Shown here: in pieces, positions 51,393-59,383 of the stretch
Layout of the letters: each line of letters starts with the position of its first letter
Numbering within the stretch: the first letter of the stretch is position 1
NCBI RefSeq assembly: GCF_021190955.1
Contig: NZ_JAIOAO010000002.1
Span: forward strand, 1,426,001 to 1,490,000
DNA: 64,000 nt
DNA from: Parachryseolinea silvisoli
GTDB lineage: Bacteria; Bacteroidota; Bacteroidia; Cytophagales; Cyclobacteriaceae
Direction of reading: 5' to 3'
Program-made: the position numbers and the translations under genes
Notes under the pieces: generated by a model
What the model saw: the letters and a program-made list of their open reading frames with translations, nothing else
What the model was told of the DNA's origin: nothing
The model's database searches: none

Positions 51393-51411
51393 ATACTAGT
51401 TGGAGTAATCA

Positions 51412-51891
51412 TTACGGAATTATCAGCTCGGCGTCTTTTAGAATAAAATTCATGTGATTGACATCGTTGGCATTCAGCACAAGTTTTCCAGAGACCTGTA
51501 GCACCTGGTCCGTCTTAAAGTGCGGGGGTTTGGTGCGAAAATGTATTTCCGCAACAGACTCCGGACCTGCCCCGCCACAGAAAAAACACGCTGAGTAGGG
51601 AAACCTGGAAAGAATAATAACGTTCTTCTCCTCGAGGTCCATTGGCATATAATGTCCCTTCAACAAAACCTCCTGGTTTTCATACCGTCGTATACGAGCA
51701 TCGAATGCCGGCACGAGAAAGGATTCGTTATACTCTTTAAAGAAGCGCTGGGTGTATTTTACCTGACTGAATAATGCCCAACCGTTTGTCACAGGTGGCG
51801 GAATCTGCCCCACGGCAACAAAGCCAGCGCTAAAACACAAGAGCACCCCCGTCCATAGCATTTGCACACGACACTGAAACCATCTTTCCAT
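51412..51891 (-). CDS. Secreted CFFCGG-motif protein, probably metal-related
   Basis: 159 residues: a hydrophobic export segment (MLWTGVLLCFSAGFVAVGQ), then a small beta-sandwich-like part: YENQEVLLKGHYMPMDLEEKNVIILSRFPYSACFFCGGAGPESVAEIHF and DQVLQVSGKLVLNANDVNHMNFILKDAELIIP. The CFFCGG motif with nearby His residues is a plausible metal site and resembles DUF3299-type (OB-fold-like) proteins, a comparison I cannot verify. A start at the second Met (51861) would also keep the signal peptide. It begins an operon with the COG0523 gene downstream. Confidence 0.6.
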   Translation of the reverse strand: MERWFQCRVQMLWTGVLLCFSAGFVAVGQIPPPVTNGWALFSQVKYTQRFFKEYNESFLVPAFDARIRRYENQEVLLKGHYMPMDLEEKNVIILSRFPYSACFFCGGAGPESVAEIHFRTKPPHFKTDQVLQVSGKLVLNANDVNHMNFILKDAELIIP

Positions 51892-51916
51892 TCTTCACAA
51901 GATCAGAATATATACC

Positions 51917-51952
51917 GCAACACAGTTGCAAATATATGTGCAACTGTGTTGC
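51917..51952. promoter_or_regulatory. Double palindromic operator (Zur/Fur-like) in divergent zinc promoter
   Basis: GCAACACAGTTGCA (51917-51930) and TGCAACTGTGTTGC (51939-51952) are perfect reverse complements with an 8-bp spacer. Each is itself a palindrome with a 3-bp centre (GCAAC-ACA-GTTGC and TGCAAC-TGT-GTTGCA). Their centres are 22 bp apart, two helical turns. On the minus strand TATATTTG (51929-51936), a -7 element, lies between them; on the plus strand the -7 element TAAATTTG is at 51972-51979 with the -33 TTG at 51949-51951 inside the right palindrome. Both promoters would be blocked by a bound repressor. Confidence 0.8.
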
Positions 51953-51971
51953 AATTGCAAAACCAATCTTA

Positions 51972-51979
51972 TAAATTTG
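51972..51979 (+). promoter_or_regulatory. -7 element of the His-rich lipoprotein promoter
   Basis: TAAATTTG, exact TAnnTTTG, 20 bp after the TTG at 51949-51951. Transcription should start near 51986, giving a leader of about 77 nt that contains the hairpin at 51995-52034. Confidence 0.6.
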
Positions 51980-51994
51980 TTTTAGATCCTGTTT

Positions 51995-52034
51995 GCCAGG
52001 GAAGAGTCAATAGACGTCTGTCTATTGGCCTGGC
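51995..52034 (+). promoter_or_regulatory. Structured leader hairpin before the His-rich lipoprotein
   Basis: Outer stem GCCAGG (51995-52000) with CCTGGC (52029-52034); inner perfect 8-bp stem CAATAGAC (52008-52015) with GTCTATTG (52020-52027), loop GTCT. It starts about 9 nt after the predicted transcription start and may stabilise the mRNA or control translation. Confidence 0.55.
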
Positions 52035-52062
52035 GGCAGTATGTGTTTCTTTAAACAGCTAT

Positions 52063-52449
52063 ATGAAAAATCGCACGCTAACGCTTACTATTCTATTAAT
52101 AACCGCCTGCGGTGGCGGTCGTGGCAACGATGTTCTTATGGAAGAAGCGGCACGTATTCATAACGAAACAATGGCCCTCGCGGTTCTCGTAGAGGAGGCA
52201 ATAAATAGCGGCGAAGCAGATTCAACGAATACGATCTCAAATGATTCGATCGTCCATTGGCGACAGCTGTTTGAAGCATGGAAAGCAGATGTCGTCGAAG
52301 TTCCTGGTAACGAGGCGCATCATACCCATGCGGGTGACAGCCATCGTCATGACCATACGCCACCGGATGTTACGGCTGAGCAGATGCTGGAGATACAGAA
52401 AACACTGGCAAGGCGTATGTCTGATCTCTCGCGACGAGTACATCCCTAG
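52063..52449 (+). CDS. His-rich lipoprotein, probable periplasmic or surface zinc binder
   Basis: Start at 52063 (MKNRTLTLTILLITACGGG): lipobox ITAC, Cys16. 128 residues. The mature part is helical with a His/Asp cluster at residues 86-98 (HHTHAGDSHRHDH), the pattern of zinc-binding loops in ZnuA- and ZinT-like proteins. It diverges from the CFFC/COG0523 operon with a shared double operator, which supports a zinc-scavenging function (inference). No transporter gene is adjacent. Confidence 0.75.
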   Translation: MKNRTLTLTILLITACGGGRGNDVLMEEAARIHNETMALAVLVEEAINSGEADSTNTISNDSIVHWRQLFEAWKADVVEVPGNEAHHTHAGDSHRHDHTPPDVTAEQMLEIQKTLARRMSDLSRRVHP

Positions 52450-52480
52450 CGATAAATGCCGCATAACGCTATTATAGAAT

Positions 52481-52515
52481 AAGCCCCGTTACAGAATGCG
52501 TCTGAAACGGGGCTT
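52481..52515. terminator. Bidirectional terminator hairpin
   Basis: AAGCCCCGTT (52481-52490) pairs with AACGGGGCTT (52506-52515), extended inside by CAGA/TCTG. It lies between convergent genes, 31 bp after the lipoprotein stop. Confidence 0.85.
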
Positions 52516-52585
52516 GTCTTAGTTCGTTCGGTCGCTGGGCGTCCATCTCTGTATCAAACCGGACGACCCTGGTAAGGTGCATTAC

Positions 52586-53083
52586 CTATGGAAGGTCATT
52601 CCAATCAACGAGCGGCACGCTGTTAACGGTACCGTTAAAGTCACCCTTGTCCAGCGTGTGTACGTTCACCACTGTATGGAAACGATTTTCGTCCGAGCGA
52701 GGCTGGATGGAAACCGCGCTGCCCTCCAGCTCCAGGGGGCTGTTATTAAACGTCACACTCAGCAACACGTTCTGGTCGCTGGTCGCGTCCGAGTGATAGT
52801 TGTAATCGGCCGACCGCTTGCCAATCAGCAGCTCTAATGAATCCTGCGACGTGAACCGGTAGTGTAAAAGGTGCGTACCGTTCTCCAGTGTAGTCAGATA
52901 AGCCGACTCGACCACGTAGGTCACCTTCGGGCCGGCATTTTGCTGATCTATCGTGCCTTCGGCATGTACAATAGCATCCGCGCCGACGTGGTCGACGCCC
53001 CAGTAAGAACCTTCGTGGTCATCGTCACTACAGGCCACGGCAAATACAACGCAAAGGGTAATAGCTAAAAATCCTGCTCTCAT
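52586..53083 (-). CDS. Lipoprotein of unknown function
   Basis: Start at 53083 (MRAGFLAITLCVVFAVAC): lipobox AVAC, mature N-terminus SDDDHEGSYWG. 165 residues. The rest is a beta-rich sequence with many Thr, Val and Asn (YVVESAYLTTLENGTHLLHYRFTSQDSLELLIGKRSADYNYHSD, LLSVTFNNSPLELEGSAVSIQPRSDENRFHTVVNVHTLDKGDFNG), consistent with a small surface beta-sandwich. No family is recognised. Confidence 0.7.
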   Translation of the reverse strand: MRAGFLAITLCVVFAVACSDDDHEGSYWGVDHVGADAIVHAEGTIDQQNAGPKVTYVVESAYLTTLENGTHLLHYRFTSQDSLELLIGKRSADYNYHSDATSDQNVLLSVTFNNSPLELEGSAVSIQPRSDENRFHTVVNVHTLDKGDFNGTVNSVPLVDWNDLP

Positions 53084-53273
53084 GGTTAAATAAATTTTGA
53101 TTGTATGCGCCAAAAATGATAGGTGTAAACGTTATCGGCAGTGTCATTTCGACGATCCTACATTAGGGCGGCTGAAGCAACGGCGGCATCTACCACGTCC
53201 TTGTCTTTACCGATTGTTTGAATTCTGCAAGTATCGCTTTCATTCCCGCAAGGCGGCCCCGACTCCGGCCCAC

Positions 53274-53281
53274 TACCTTTG
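53274..53281 (+). promoter_or_regulatory. -7 element upstream of SDR paralogue 3
   Basis: TACCTTTG, exact TAnnTTTG, 46 bp before the ATG, followed by ATCAAAA as in SDR paralogue 2. Confidence 0.45.
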
Positions 53282-53327
53282 AATCATCAAAAGCAGCTGC
53301 CGGTATAATATTAAACATTCAAAGAAC

Positions 53328-54173
53328 ATGAAAACAAAAGTATGGTTTGTAACAGGAGCCTCTAAAGGACTGGGGCTGGCGTTAGTGCATGCGCTATTGC
53401 ATAAAGGATACCAGGTGGCGGCCACATCGCGTAAGTTGAATGAGCTCAAAGCTGCGGTGCCCGAGGGAAGTGCTGATGCCTTCCTGCCACTGGAAGTCGA
53501 CTTGTTAAAAGAAGACAGCGTCCGCAAGGCGATCGATGCCACGCGCACCAAATTTGGTGAGATAGATGTGGTTGTAAACAATGCCGGCTATGGGTTGGTA
53601 GGAGGCCTGGAAGAGCTCAGCGACGCCGAGGCACGCACAAACTTTGACGTCAATGTATTTGGCGCATTAAACGTCATTCGCCAGGCGCTGCCGCACCTGC
53701 GTGCGCAACGGTCGGGTCACATCTTTAACATCGCTTCCATCGGCGGCTTTACGGGCAGCTTTGCAGGCTTCGGCATCTATTGCGCCACCAAGTTTGCCAT
53801 GCATGGCTTTACAGAGTCGCTCGCCGATGAGATAAAAGAGTTTGGCGTCAAGGCAACGGTGGTATCGCCGGGGTACTTCCGCACCAACTTCCTGGAGTCT
53901 TCGTCGCTGGCGGTGCCGCAGCATCCCATCGAAGCCTACAAGGCAGTACGCGAAATGCAGACGCTGCATGAAAGCGACATCAAAGGAAACCAGGCGGGTG
54001 ATCCGGTCAAAGCCGCCGAAGTGTTGATCCAGGTGGCCGAGCAAGCCGAGTCGGTACTGCACCTGTTCCTGGGACCAGATGCCTATGGCCTGGCCGAAAA
54101 GAAAATGGAGCAAGTGAAGAAAGACATGGACGCCGTTCGCATCCTGGCAACAGCAACAAACCTGGACAAATAA
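53328..54173 (+). CDS. Short-chain dehydrogenase/reductase (SDR), paralogue 3
   Basis: 281 residues: TGASKGLG (8-15), then VAATSRKLNELKAAVPEGSADAFLPLEVDLL, VVVNNAGYGL, the catalytic Ser in FNIASIGG and the active-site pair in YCATKFA. The C-terminal half has SPGYFRTNFLESSSLAV and IQVAEQAESVLHLFLGPDAYGLAEKK, again typical of the group. It is the third SDR of the same subtype in the window (others at 23525 and 47598). It is alone, bounded by a terminator 15 bp downstream. Confidence 0.9.
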   Translation: MKTKVWFVTGASKGLGLALVHALLHKGYQVAATSRKLNELKAAVPEGSADAFLPLEVDLLKEDSVRKAIDATRTKFGEIDVVVNNAGYGLVGGLEELSDAEARTNFDVNVFGALNVIRQALPHLRAQRSGHIFNIASIGGFTGSFAGFGIYCATKFAMHGFTESLADEIKEFGVKATVVSPGYFRTNFLESSSLAVPQHPIEAYKAVREMQTLHESDIKGNQAGDPVKAAEVLIQVAEQAESVLHLFLGPDAYGLAEKKMEQVKKDMDAVRILATATNLDK

Positions 54174-54188
54174 GATTGTCCGCAAGAA

Positions 54189-54226
54189 TCCCCGTGTGCC
54201 GAAGACGGCGCCCGGGGACTTCTTTT
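54189..54226 (+). terminator. Terminator after SDR paralogue 3
   Basis: TCCCCG (54189-54194) with CGGGGA (54213-54218) and an inner GCCG (54198-54201) with CGGC (54206-54209), followed by CTTCTTTT, a good U-tract. Confidence 0.85.
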
Positions 54227-54370
54227 ACCCGGCCACCGATGTACACAATACAGTTATAGGCTTAGCCCCACGGCAGACAGCAAACGATTGAAAAATATTT
54301 TTGCAGCACTGTCAAAAGAACTACAAATCGTCTAATTTAGTGATGATCCCATTTTTTTAACGGCGCCACC

Positions 54371-56056
54371 TTGACTAGCAGCAACACCGCAGATCTTGCC
54401 AACCTGTATCTCGGGCAACAATATCCACCTGCAACCTATTCTTCTGCCGTGCACGAGAGCACGCGGCACTGGTGCCAGAACACCCTATGGGGGCAGTTGA
54501 TCTTCTTTGTCCGCAAGGTTGCCGCCCGCAGCGCCGGCAACATACTGAACGCTGACATATTGCTAGCCGGTGATAAAGCCGATCTGGTTGCCAACAGCCT
54601 GCGACTGCAGGTACTCCAACAAATCTTCGAACCCCTCACAGAAGGACTGGCACTGTTCGCCACATACGACTCTTACCCCACGCCCACCCAGTGCGTGCCC
54701 GGACACCTGGTGTTTATGGCCATGGCCTACTCCGGTCTTACGCTGGAGCAAATGCAGCAAGCAGGCATCGAGCACACCGAACAAGAATACCTTAGCTTCC
54801 TGCAAGTACAACGCATTGGTGGACTCGCCGGCATACAACACAAAAGCACATTACTGCGCCAGCCATTGGATGCGACCAAAAGTCCTTCGCTACAGGGCTA
54901 CCTGTTTGTCAAAAGCGTGCAGGGCATGTTGGCCGACAAAAACAAAAAGTTCTGGGATCCCAATGTATTCCTCAGCTTCATCGTCAACTTTTTCTACAAC
55001 GATATCGGTTGGTTTACCGCAACGCTTCGGCCCAACACCCGCCCGGAGCACATTCCGGCGGCCCTTGCCGAGTACTTCGGCAGTCGCATCGGGCAGCTGC
55101 GCATGTTGCCGCCTCACGTCATTGATCAGTTTGAACGAGACGTTACCGACCCCAGCCGTGTCGCTCACTGCCTGAATATGTTCACGACCGCAGCTGACCA
55201 GCAAGCCGGGCTCGCATTACACCGGGCGCTATATACAGATCTGATTCAGCACGGCGAGCCCGTAACCCAAAGCCGGTTCTTTCAACGCAAATACTTCCAG
55301 CTGTTTAGCCGCGAGGCCTACATCGAGATCACGCGCGAGGACCGGGTACTGTTTTATCTACCGCTTCCCCCGAACAGCAGCGAAATCCACGCCCCGGATA
55401 TCGTGGTCGACGGCCAGGGCTATCGGCTGGCCATGACGTTGCCCAATCCCGGTAACTACCCACCCATCAAAGCAAAAGGTGCCTTGCGCAACTACCGGGT
55501 TATGCAAGTTCCATTTAACACCTGTGTGATATTCTTAGCCGAAGAAAAATTATTGTACAGTCATTTCATGGCCAACTGGGAGCTATTAGACGAGAAAGTA
55601 TTTCTCGACCACTTTGCCCTGGATGGACACAACGACCCTGATAATTCCGGTATCGTTAAAATCGCTCTGGACGTACTGCGCGAGACAGATGCCCCGCTGG
55701 CTGCCCTGCACGCGGGGGCTCTCAAGAAATTTTCACTGGAACTGAACGGTCTATATCGCCTCACGCTGTCTGCCTCGTGTGTACCCACTGAGTTGGATCG
55801 GGTAAAATCCCTGATGAAAAACCACGGCTTTGACGCTGTGCTCGGCCACGACGAGGTGCTACTGGATTTATTAAGTTTTATTAGCCTTGCCAATACACAC
55901 AATATATATGACACCCGCGTTATGCAACAATTGGGAAAACGCATCGGCGTGATCTTTCGCGAGGGAACATTGGCCGAGCTCTGCCAGCGTTTACAGGATA
56001 AAAACATATACCTGGTTAGGTTTGATGCAGAATATACACTATCAACGGGTGTATAG
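54371..56056 (+). CDS. Large protein of unknown function (561 aa), TTG start
   Basis: The frame opens shortly before 54371 and has no ATG or GTG, so TTG at 54371 (MTSSNTADLANLYLGQQYPP) is the likely start. No signal peptide. The protein is helical with clusters of aromatic residues (LYLGQQYPPATYSSAVHESTRHWCQN, FDSYPTPTQCVPGHLVFMAMAYSGLTLEQM-like) and segments such as FLSFIVNFFYNDIGWFTATLRPN, KFFSLELNGLYRLTLSASCVPTELDRVK, and VLLDLLSFISLANTHNIYDTRVMQQLGKRIGVIF. I recognise no domain. It precedes the large secreted repeat protein by 148 bp. Confidence 0.65.
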   Translation: MTSSNTADLANLYLGQQYPPATYSSAVHESTRHWCQNTLWGQLIFFVRKVAARSAGNILNADILLAGDKADLVANSLRLQVLQQIFEPLTEGLALFATYDSYPTPTQCVPGHLVFMAMAYSGLTLEQMQQAGIEHTEQEYLSFLQVQRIGGLAGIQHKSTLLRQPLDATKSPSLQGYLFVKSVQGMLADKNKKFWDPNVFLSFIVNFFYNDIGWFTATLRPNTRPEHIPAALAEYFGSRIGQLRMLPPHVIDQFERDVTDPSRVAHCLNMFTTAADQQAGLALHRALYTDLIQHGEPVTQSRFFQRKYFQLFSREAYIEITREDRVLFYLPLPPNSSEIHAPDIVVDGQGYRLAMTLPNPGNYPPIKAKGALRNYRVMQVPFNTCVIFLAEEKLLYSHFMANWELLDEKVFLDHFALDGHNDPDNSGIVKIALDVLRETDAPLAALHAGALKKFSLELNGLYRLTLSASCVPTELDRVKSLMKNHGFDAVLGHDEVLLDLLSFISLANTHNIYDTRVMQQLGKRIGVIFREGTLAELCQRLQDKNIYLVRFDAEYTLSTGV

Positions 56057-56204
56057 TTGACCAGCGGTATTGTATTCTAAAATATTCTTGCTATACTTGA
56101 TTTACGATCTTTCAAAAAAAGTTAGAAGCTATAGGCTATAGGCATTCCGGAGTGCCCCGATAGTTGAATTATATTGTTTTACCCATCTTAATCTTAACTT
56201 GTGT

Positions 56205-59200
56205 ATGATTTCTTTGTTCATTCGCAGGCGCACGGCGCTATTGTGTCTTTTTATCAGCTATTTTTCGTTCGTACAAGCAGTATCCTACACGCCACCGGAT
56301 ATCCGTTCCTTACATGGTGACAATATTCGTTACAGCCTGGTTGGCAGTACTGTAGGCATCGATTTGAACAGTAATGCAACCGTTTTAGCGGGCACAGCTC
56401 CGGATTTTAACCGGGCACAGCTGACGGTAACGATCACACAGGGACTCCTTGGCGAGGATAGCCTGTCCATTCGCCCGACAACTTCCGGTACGACGCGCAT
56501 CACATTACAAGGACGCAACGTGCTGTATAACGGCGTTGTCATAGGCACCTATCAATCCGCTCTTTCCTGGACTAGCCTAACCGTTCGTTTCAACGAAAGA
56601 GCGTCGGCTGCCAGTATTACAGCCGTCATACGATGCCTGGCCTACACCAACCTGAATGCCGTCAATCCTGTTGTAGCGACGCGCGTCATTCGAGTGGCTG
56701 TAAGCGACGGTTACGGATCGATCACTGCCGCATCGGTAGTACACGTCGACGTAATCGTACTCCGCCCCGCGCCGGTAGCCACAAATGATTATTATCGCAT
56801 CCCCACAGGCCAGACGTCGCTCGCTATTCCGGCTCCCGGTGTATTAAGGAATGACTACCACCCTGCCAGGGGCTCATTTGAAGCAAAGCTCACACGCGAT
56901 ACTCCCACAGGACACGTAGTGATCGGTCGCGACGGCAGCGTGCAGTACACACCACAACCCGGATCCACCGGCACCTACACCGCCACCTACACAACGTGCG
57001 ATACCTGGGGAATATGCACCTCGGCTACTATAACCTTCCAAATGGGAGGTGAAAACGAAGCGGCACAAGCCATACCTGACTACTATCATCTTCAAGAGCA
57101 TCAAGGGCTATTTATTAAAAACTCAGCCTTGGGCGTACTGGGCAATGACGTCGATCCCAATAGCGGCACAAACGTTGTCCATACTGCCACGTTGGTTTCG
57201 CCGCCGGCGCACGGCACGCTAACATTCTATCCCAATGGCACATTCATGTATCATCCTGTGGCAGACTATCACGGCACCGACACATTTGTGTATAAAACTT
57301 GTGACGCTGAAAACGCATGCGCCGAAGGCATGGTAACGATTACCCTAGCTGATGTCGACTACCCTCCGTCCGCACCCGATATTATTCTGGCTGTTTCTGA
57401 TACTACCCTGGTGACGGGAGACTTGTTACAAGACGTACTAAACTATGACAAGGATCGACTACAAGCTTCGATCCTAACAGAGCCGGTCTGGGGTTCATTG
57501 ATCCTTACTGGCGACAGCGCCTTCTCCTACATCTCGCGTCGCAACCAGGAAGGCATCGAGCGTTTGTTATACCGGGTGTGCGATGGAAACATGCAATGTG
57601 ATACTGCCACGTTAGTCATTGTTGTTACAAATAGCAATAGCAAACCAATGGTATCGCTCCCGACAGTAATTTCCGTGCGGGAAGATACCCCAACACCCCT
57701 AAGTGAAATTGTTTTTGCCGACGCCGATGCCGGCAATAGTCCCGTGCGGGTAACATTTGAGTCTCTTCCGACGGGTAGCGCATTCACAGCGGCAACCTCG
57801 CCCCCCGACTTGTCGATAGTACGTACGGGCACCCGGGTCATTAACATTACCGGCCCGGTATCCGCGATCAATGCCTGGTTGAAACAGCAAAGCCTGCTAT
57901 ATACTCCTGCGAAAGATGCCACGAGCGGCCAGTCGATCCGTGTAACGATCAACGACCAGGGTAACACAGGAAGCGGCGGAGCGCAGCAGACGGCGGTCAG
58001 TAAGTCGGTTGCCGTTATTCCCGTAAATGATGCTCCGATCAACAACCTCCCTGGCAATCAAACAATAAAAGAAAACGAGCGGCTTACATTTACCGGAGCG
58101 AGATCCATTCGAATAAGCGATGTCGACGCAAGCGAAGGGCGCATCATGGTCACACTCGCTGCTACAAAAGGAGTATTCGCTGTAAGCTCAGCTCCGGGCG
58201 ATAACACAGAGGTCTCTACACTGGTCCTGACAGGCCGGCTGGATAGTATCAACGCCGTGTTGGCTACGTTGTCTTTCCGACCCTTGAACCCGGGGACTGC
58301 CACCCTTACCGTTACGACCGACGATCTGGGCAACGTAGGTGATGGCGGCCCGCAGACTGCTGTCGGTATGATTACGATAGAGGTTACAGCCACGCCCGCA
58401 GTCGTCACACGCGTAACAGCACAATCCGCCGATGGACTTTACAAAGCGGGCGATCGGATCACGCTCGCTGTGCAATTTAATCGTGCGGTGTGGGTATCGC
58501 AGGGAGCGCCCGCACTCGCGTTAGCGACAGGCGGAGGTAGTCACGCTATCTACCTGGGAGGATCAGGCACCCCGCAGTTGCTATTTGATTATACCGTGCG
58601 GGTAGGCGATCTTACTCCCAGGGTGGACTATGTCTCCGCGCAAGCACTATCGCTCAACGACGCAATCATACAAGACTCTCTTGCCACCAACGCCATCCTA
58701 ACATTGCCCACGCCGGGAAGCAAGTCCTCCCTGAAGGGCACCAGTCATCTTTCCATCGATGGCGTGCCACCGGCGCCACCCCAGTTAATCATTCCGGCAC
58801 ACAACAGTAGTATCGAAAACGATGTACTGATGCTGGCTGGCATTTCAGAAGCAGGTTCTCGTGTTTCTATCAACCTGAATGGAAATATTATAGCAACGAC
58901 TGTGACAGATGCCGTTGGCGGTTGGGATTATCAGCACGAAGCGATGCTATACGTCGGAAAACATACAATCGCATTGCAGGCCGTGGACAGTGCAGGCAAC
59001 GTCAGTGACCTTTCTCAGCCGACGACTATATTTATAATCCGGGGGAGTGTCGTGGGTAATGAATCGGGCGAGCATCGTCGAACGCCGCGCGCTTATCCTG
59101 TTCCTGCCAATGATGTGTTATTTATCGATATCGGTGCTCAAAGGAAAATGCCGATCGAGCTGCAACTCATTGATAATCGCGGTATAACACATGTTGATTT

Positions 59201-59327
59201 TTATTGGGAACGGCACGAGCATGTTCTGACAGTAGACGTCTCGTCGCTGGGCGGCGGCTTGTATGTATTGTTGTTGACGGCGGCGGATGAACAGTATAAA
59301 GAAAGAATTCTTATTGTAAAGAAATGA
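56205..59327 (+). CDS. Large secreted Ig/cadherin-like repeat protein with T9SS sorting domain
   Basis: Start at 56205 (MISLFIRRRTALLCLFISYFSFVQA), 1040 residues. After the signal come cadherin-like/VCBS-type repeats (IRYSLVGSTVGIDLNSNATVLAG..., ATNDYYRIPTGQTSLAIPAPGVLRNDYHPARGSFEAKL, LGVLGNDVDPNSGTNVV, GTLTFYPNGTFMYHPVADYHGTDTFVYKTCDAENACAEG), a middle set of NDAPINNLPGN-type repeats, an Ig-like domain (PPAPPQLIIPAHNSSIENDVLMLAGISEAGSRV), and a C-terminal T9SS type A domain (PRAYPVPANDVLFIDIGAQRKMPIELQLIDNRG, ending GGLYVLLLTAADEQYKERILIVKK). It is probably a secreted adhesin or matrix protein; no catalytic site seen. Confidence 0.88.
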   Translation: MISLFIRRRTALLCLFISYFSFVQAVSYTPPDIRSLHGDNIRYSLVGSTVGIDLNSNATVLAGTAPDFNRAQLTVTITQGLLGEDSLSIRPTTSGTTRITLQGRNVLYNGVVIGTYQSALSWTSLTVRFNERASAASITAVIRCLAYTNLNAVNPVVATRVIRVAVSDGYGSITAASVVHVDVIVLRPAPVATNDYYRIPTGQTSLAIPAPGVLRNDYHPARGSFEAKLTRDTPTGHVVIGRDGSVQYTPQPGSTGTYTATYTTCDTWGICTSATITFQMGGENEAAQAIPDYYHLQEHQGLFIKNSALGVLGNDVDPNSGTNVVHTATLVSPPAHGTLTFYPNGTFMYHPVADYHGTDTFVYKTCDAENACAEGMVTITLADVDYPPSAPDIILAVSDTTLVTGDLLQDVLNYDKDRLQASILTEPVWGSLILTGDSAFSYISRRNQEGIERLLYRVCDGNMQCDTATLVIVVTNSNSKPMVSLPTVISVREDTPTPLSEIVFADADAGNSPVRVTFESLPTGSAFTAATSPPDLSIVRTGTRVINITGPVSAINAWLKQQSLLYTPAKDATSGQSIRVTINDQGNTGSGGAQQTAVSKSVAVIPVNDAPINNLPGNQTIKENERLTFTGARSIRISDVDASEGRIMVTLAATKGVFAVSSAPGDNTEVSTLVLTGRLDSINAVLATLSFRPLNPGTATLTVTTDDLGNVGDGGPQTAVGMITIEVTATPAVVTRVTAQSADGLYKAGDRITLAVQFNRAVWVSQGAPALALATGGGSHAIYLGGSGTPQLLFDYTVRVGDLTPRVDYVSAQALSLNDAIIQDSLATNAILTLPTPGSKSSLKGTSHLSIDGVPPAPPQLIIPAHNSSIENDVLMLAGISEAGSRVSINLNGNIIATTVTDAVGGWDYQHEAMLYVGKHTIALQAVDSAGNVSDLSQPTTIFIIRGSVVGNESGEHRRTPRAYPVPANDVLFIDIGAQRKMPIELQLIDNRGITHVDFYWERHEHVLTVDVSSLGGGLYVLLLTAADEQYKERILIVKK

Positions 59328-59383
59328 CAGGTATTTAATATGCCTCAATTTTTCTACTTTAGATTTTTGTATGTAGCAATGTT

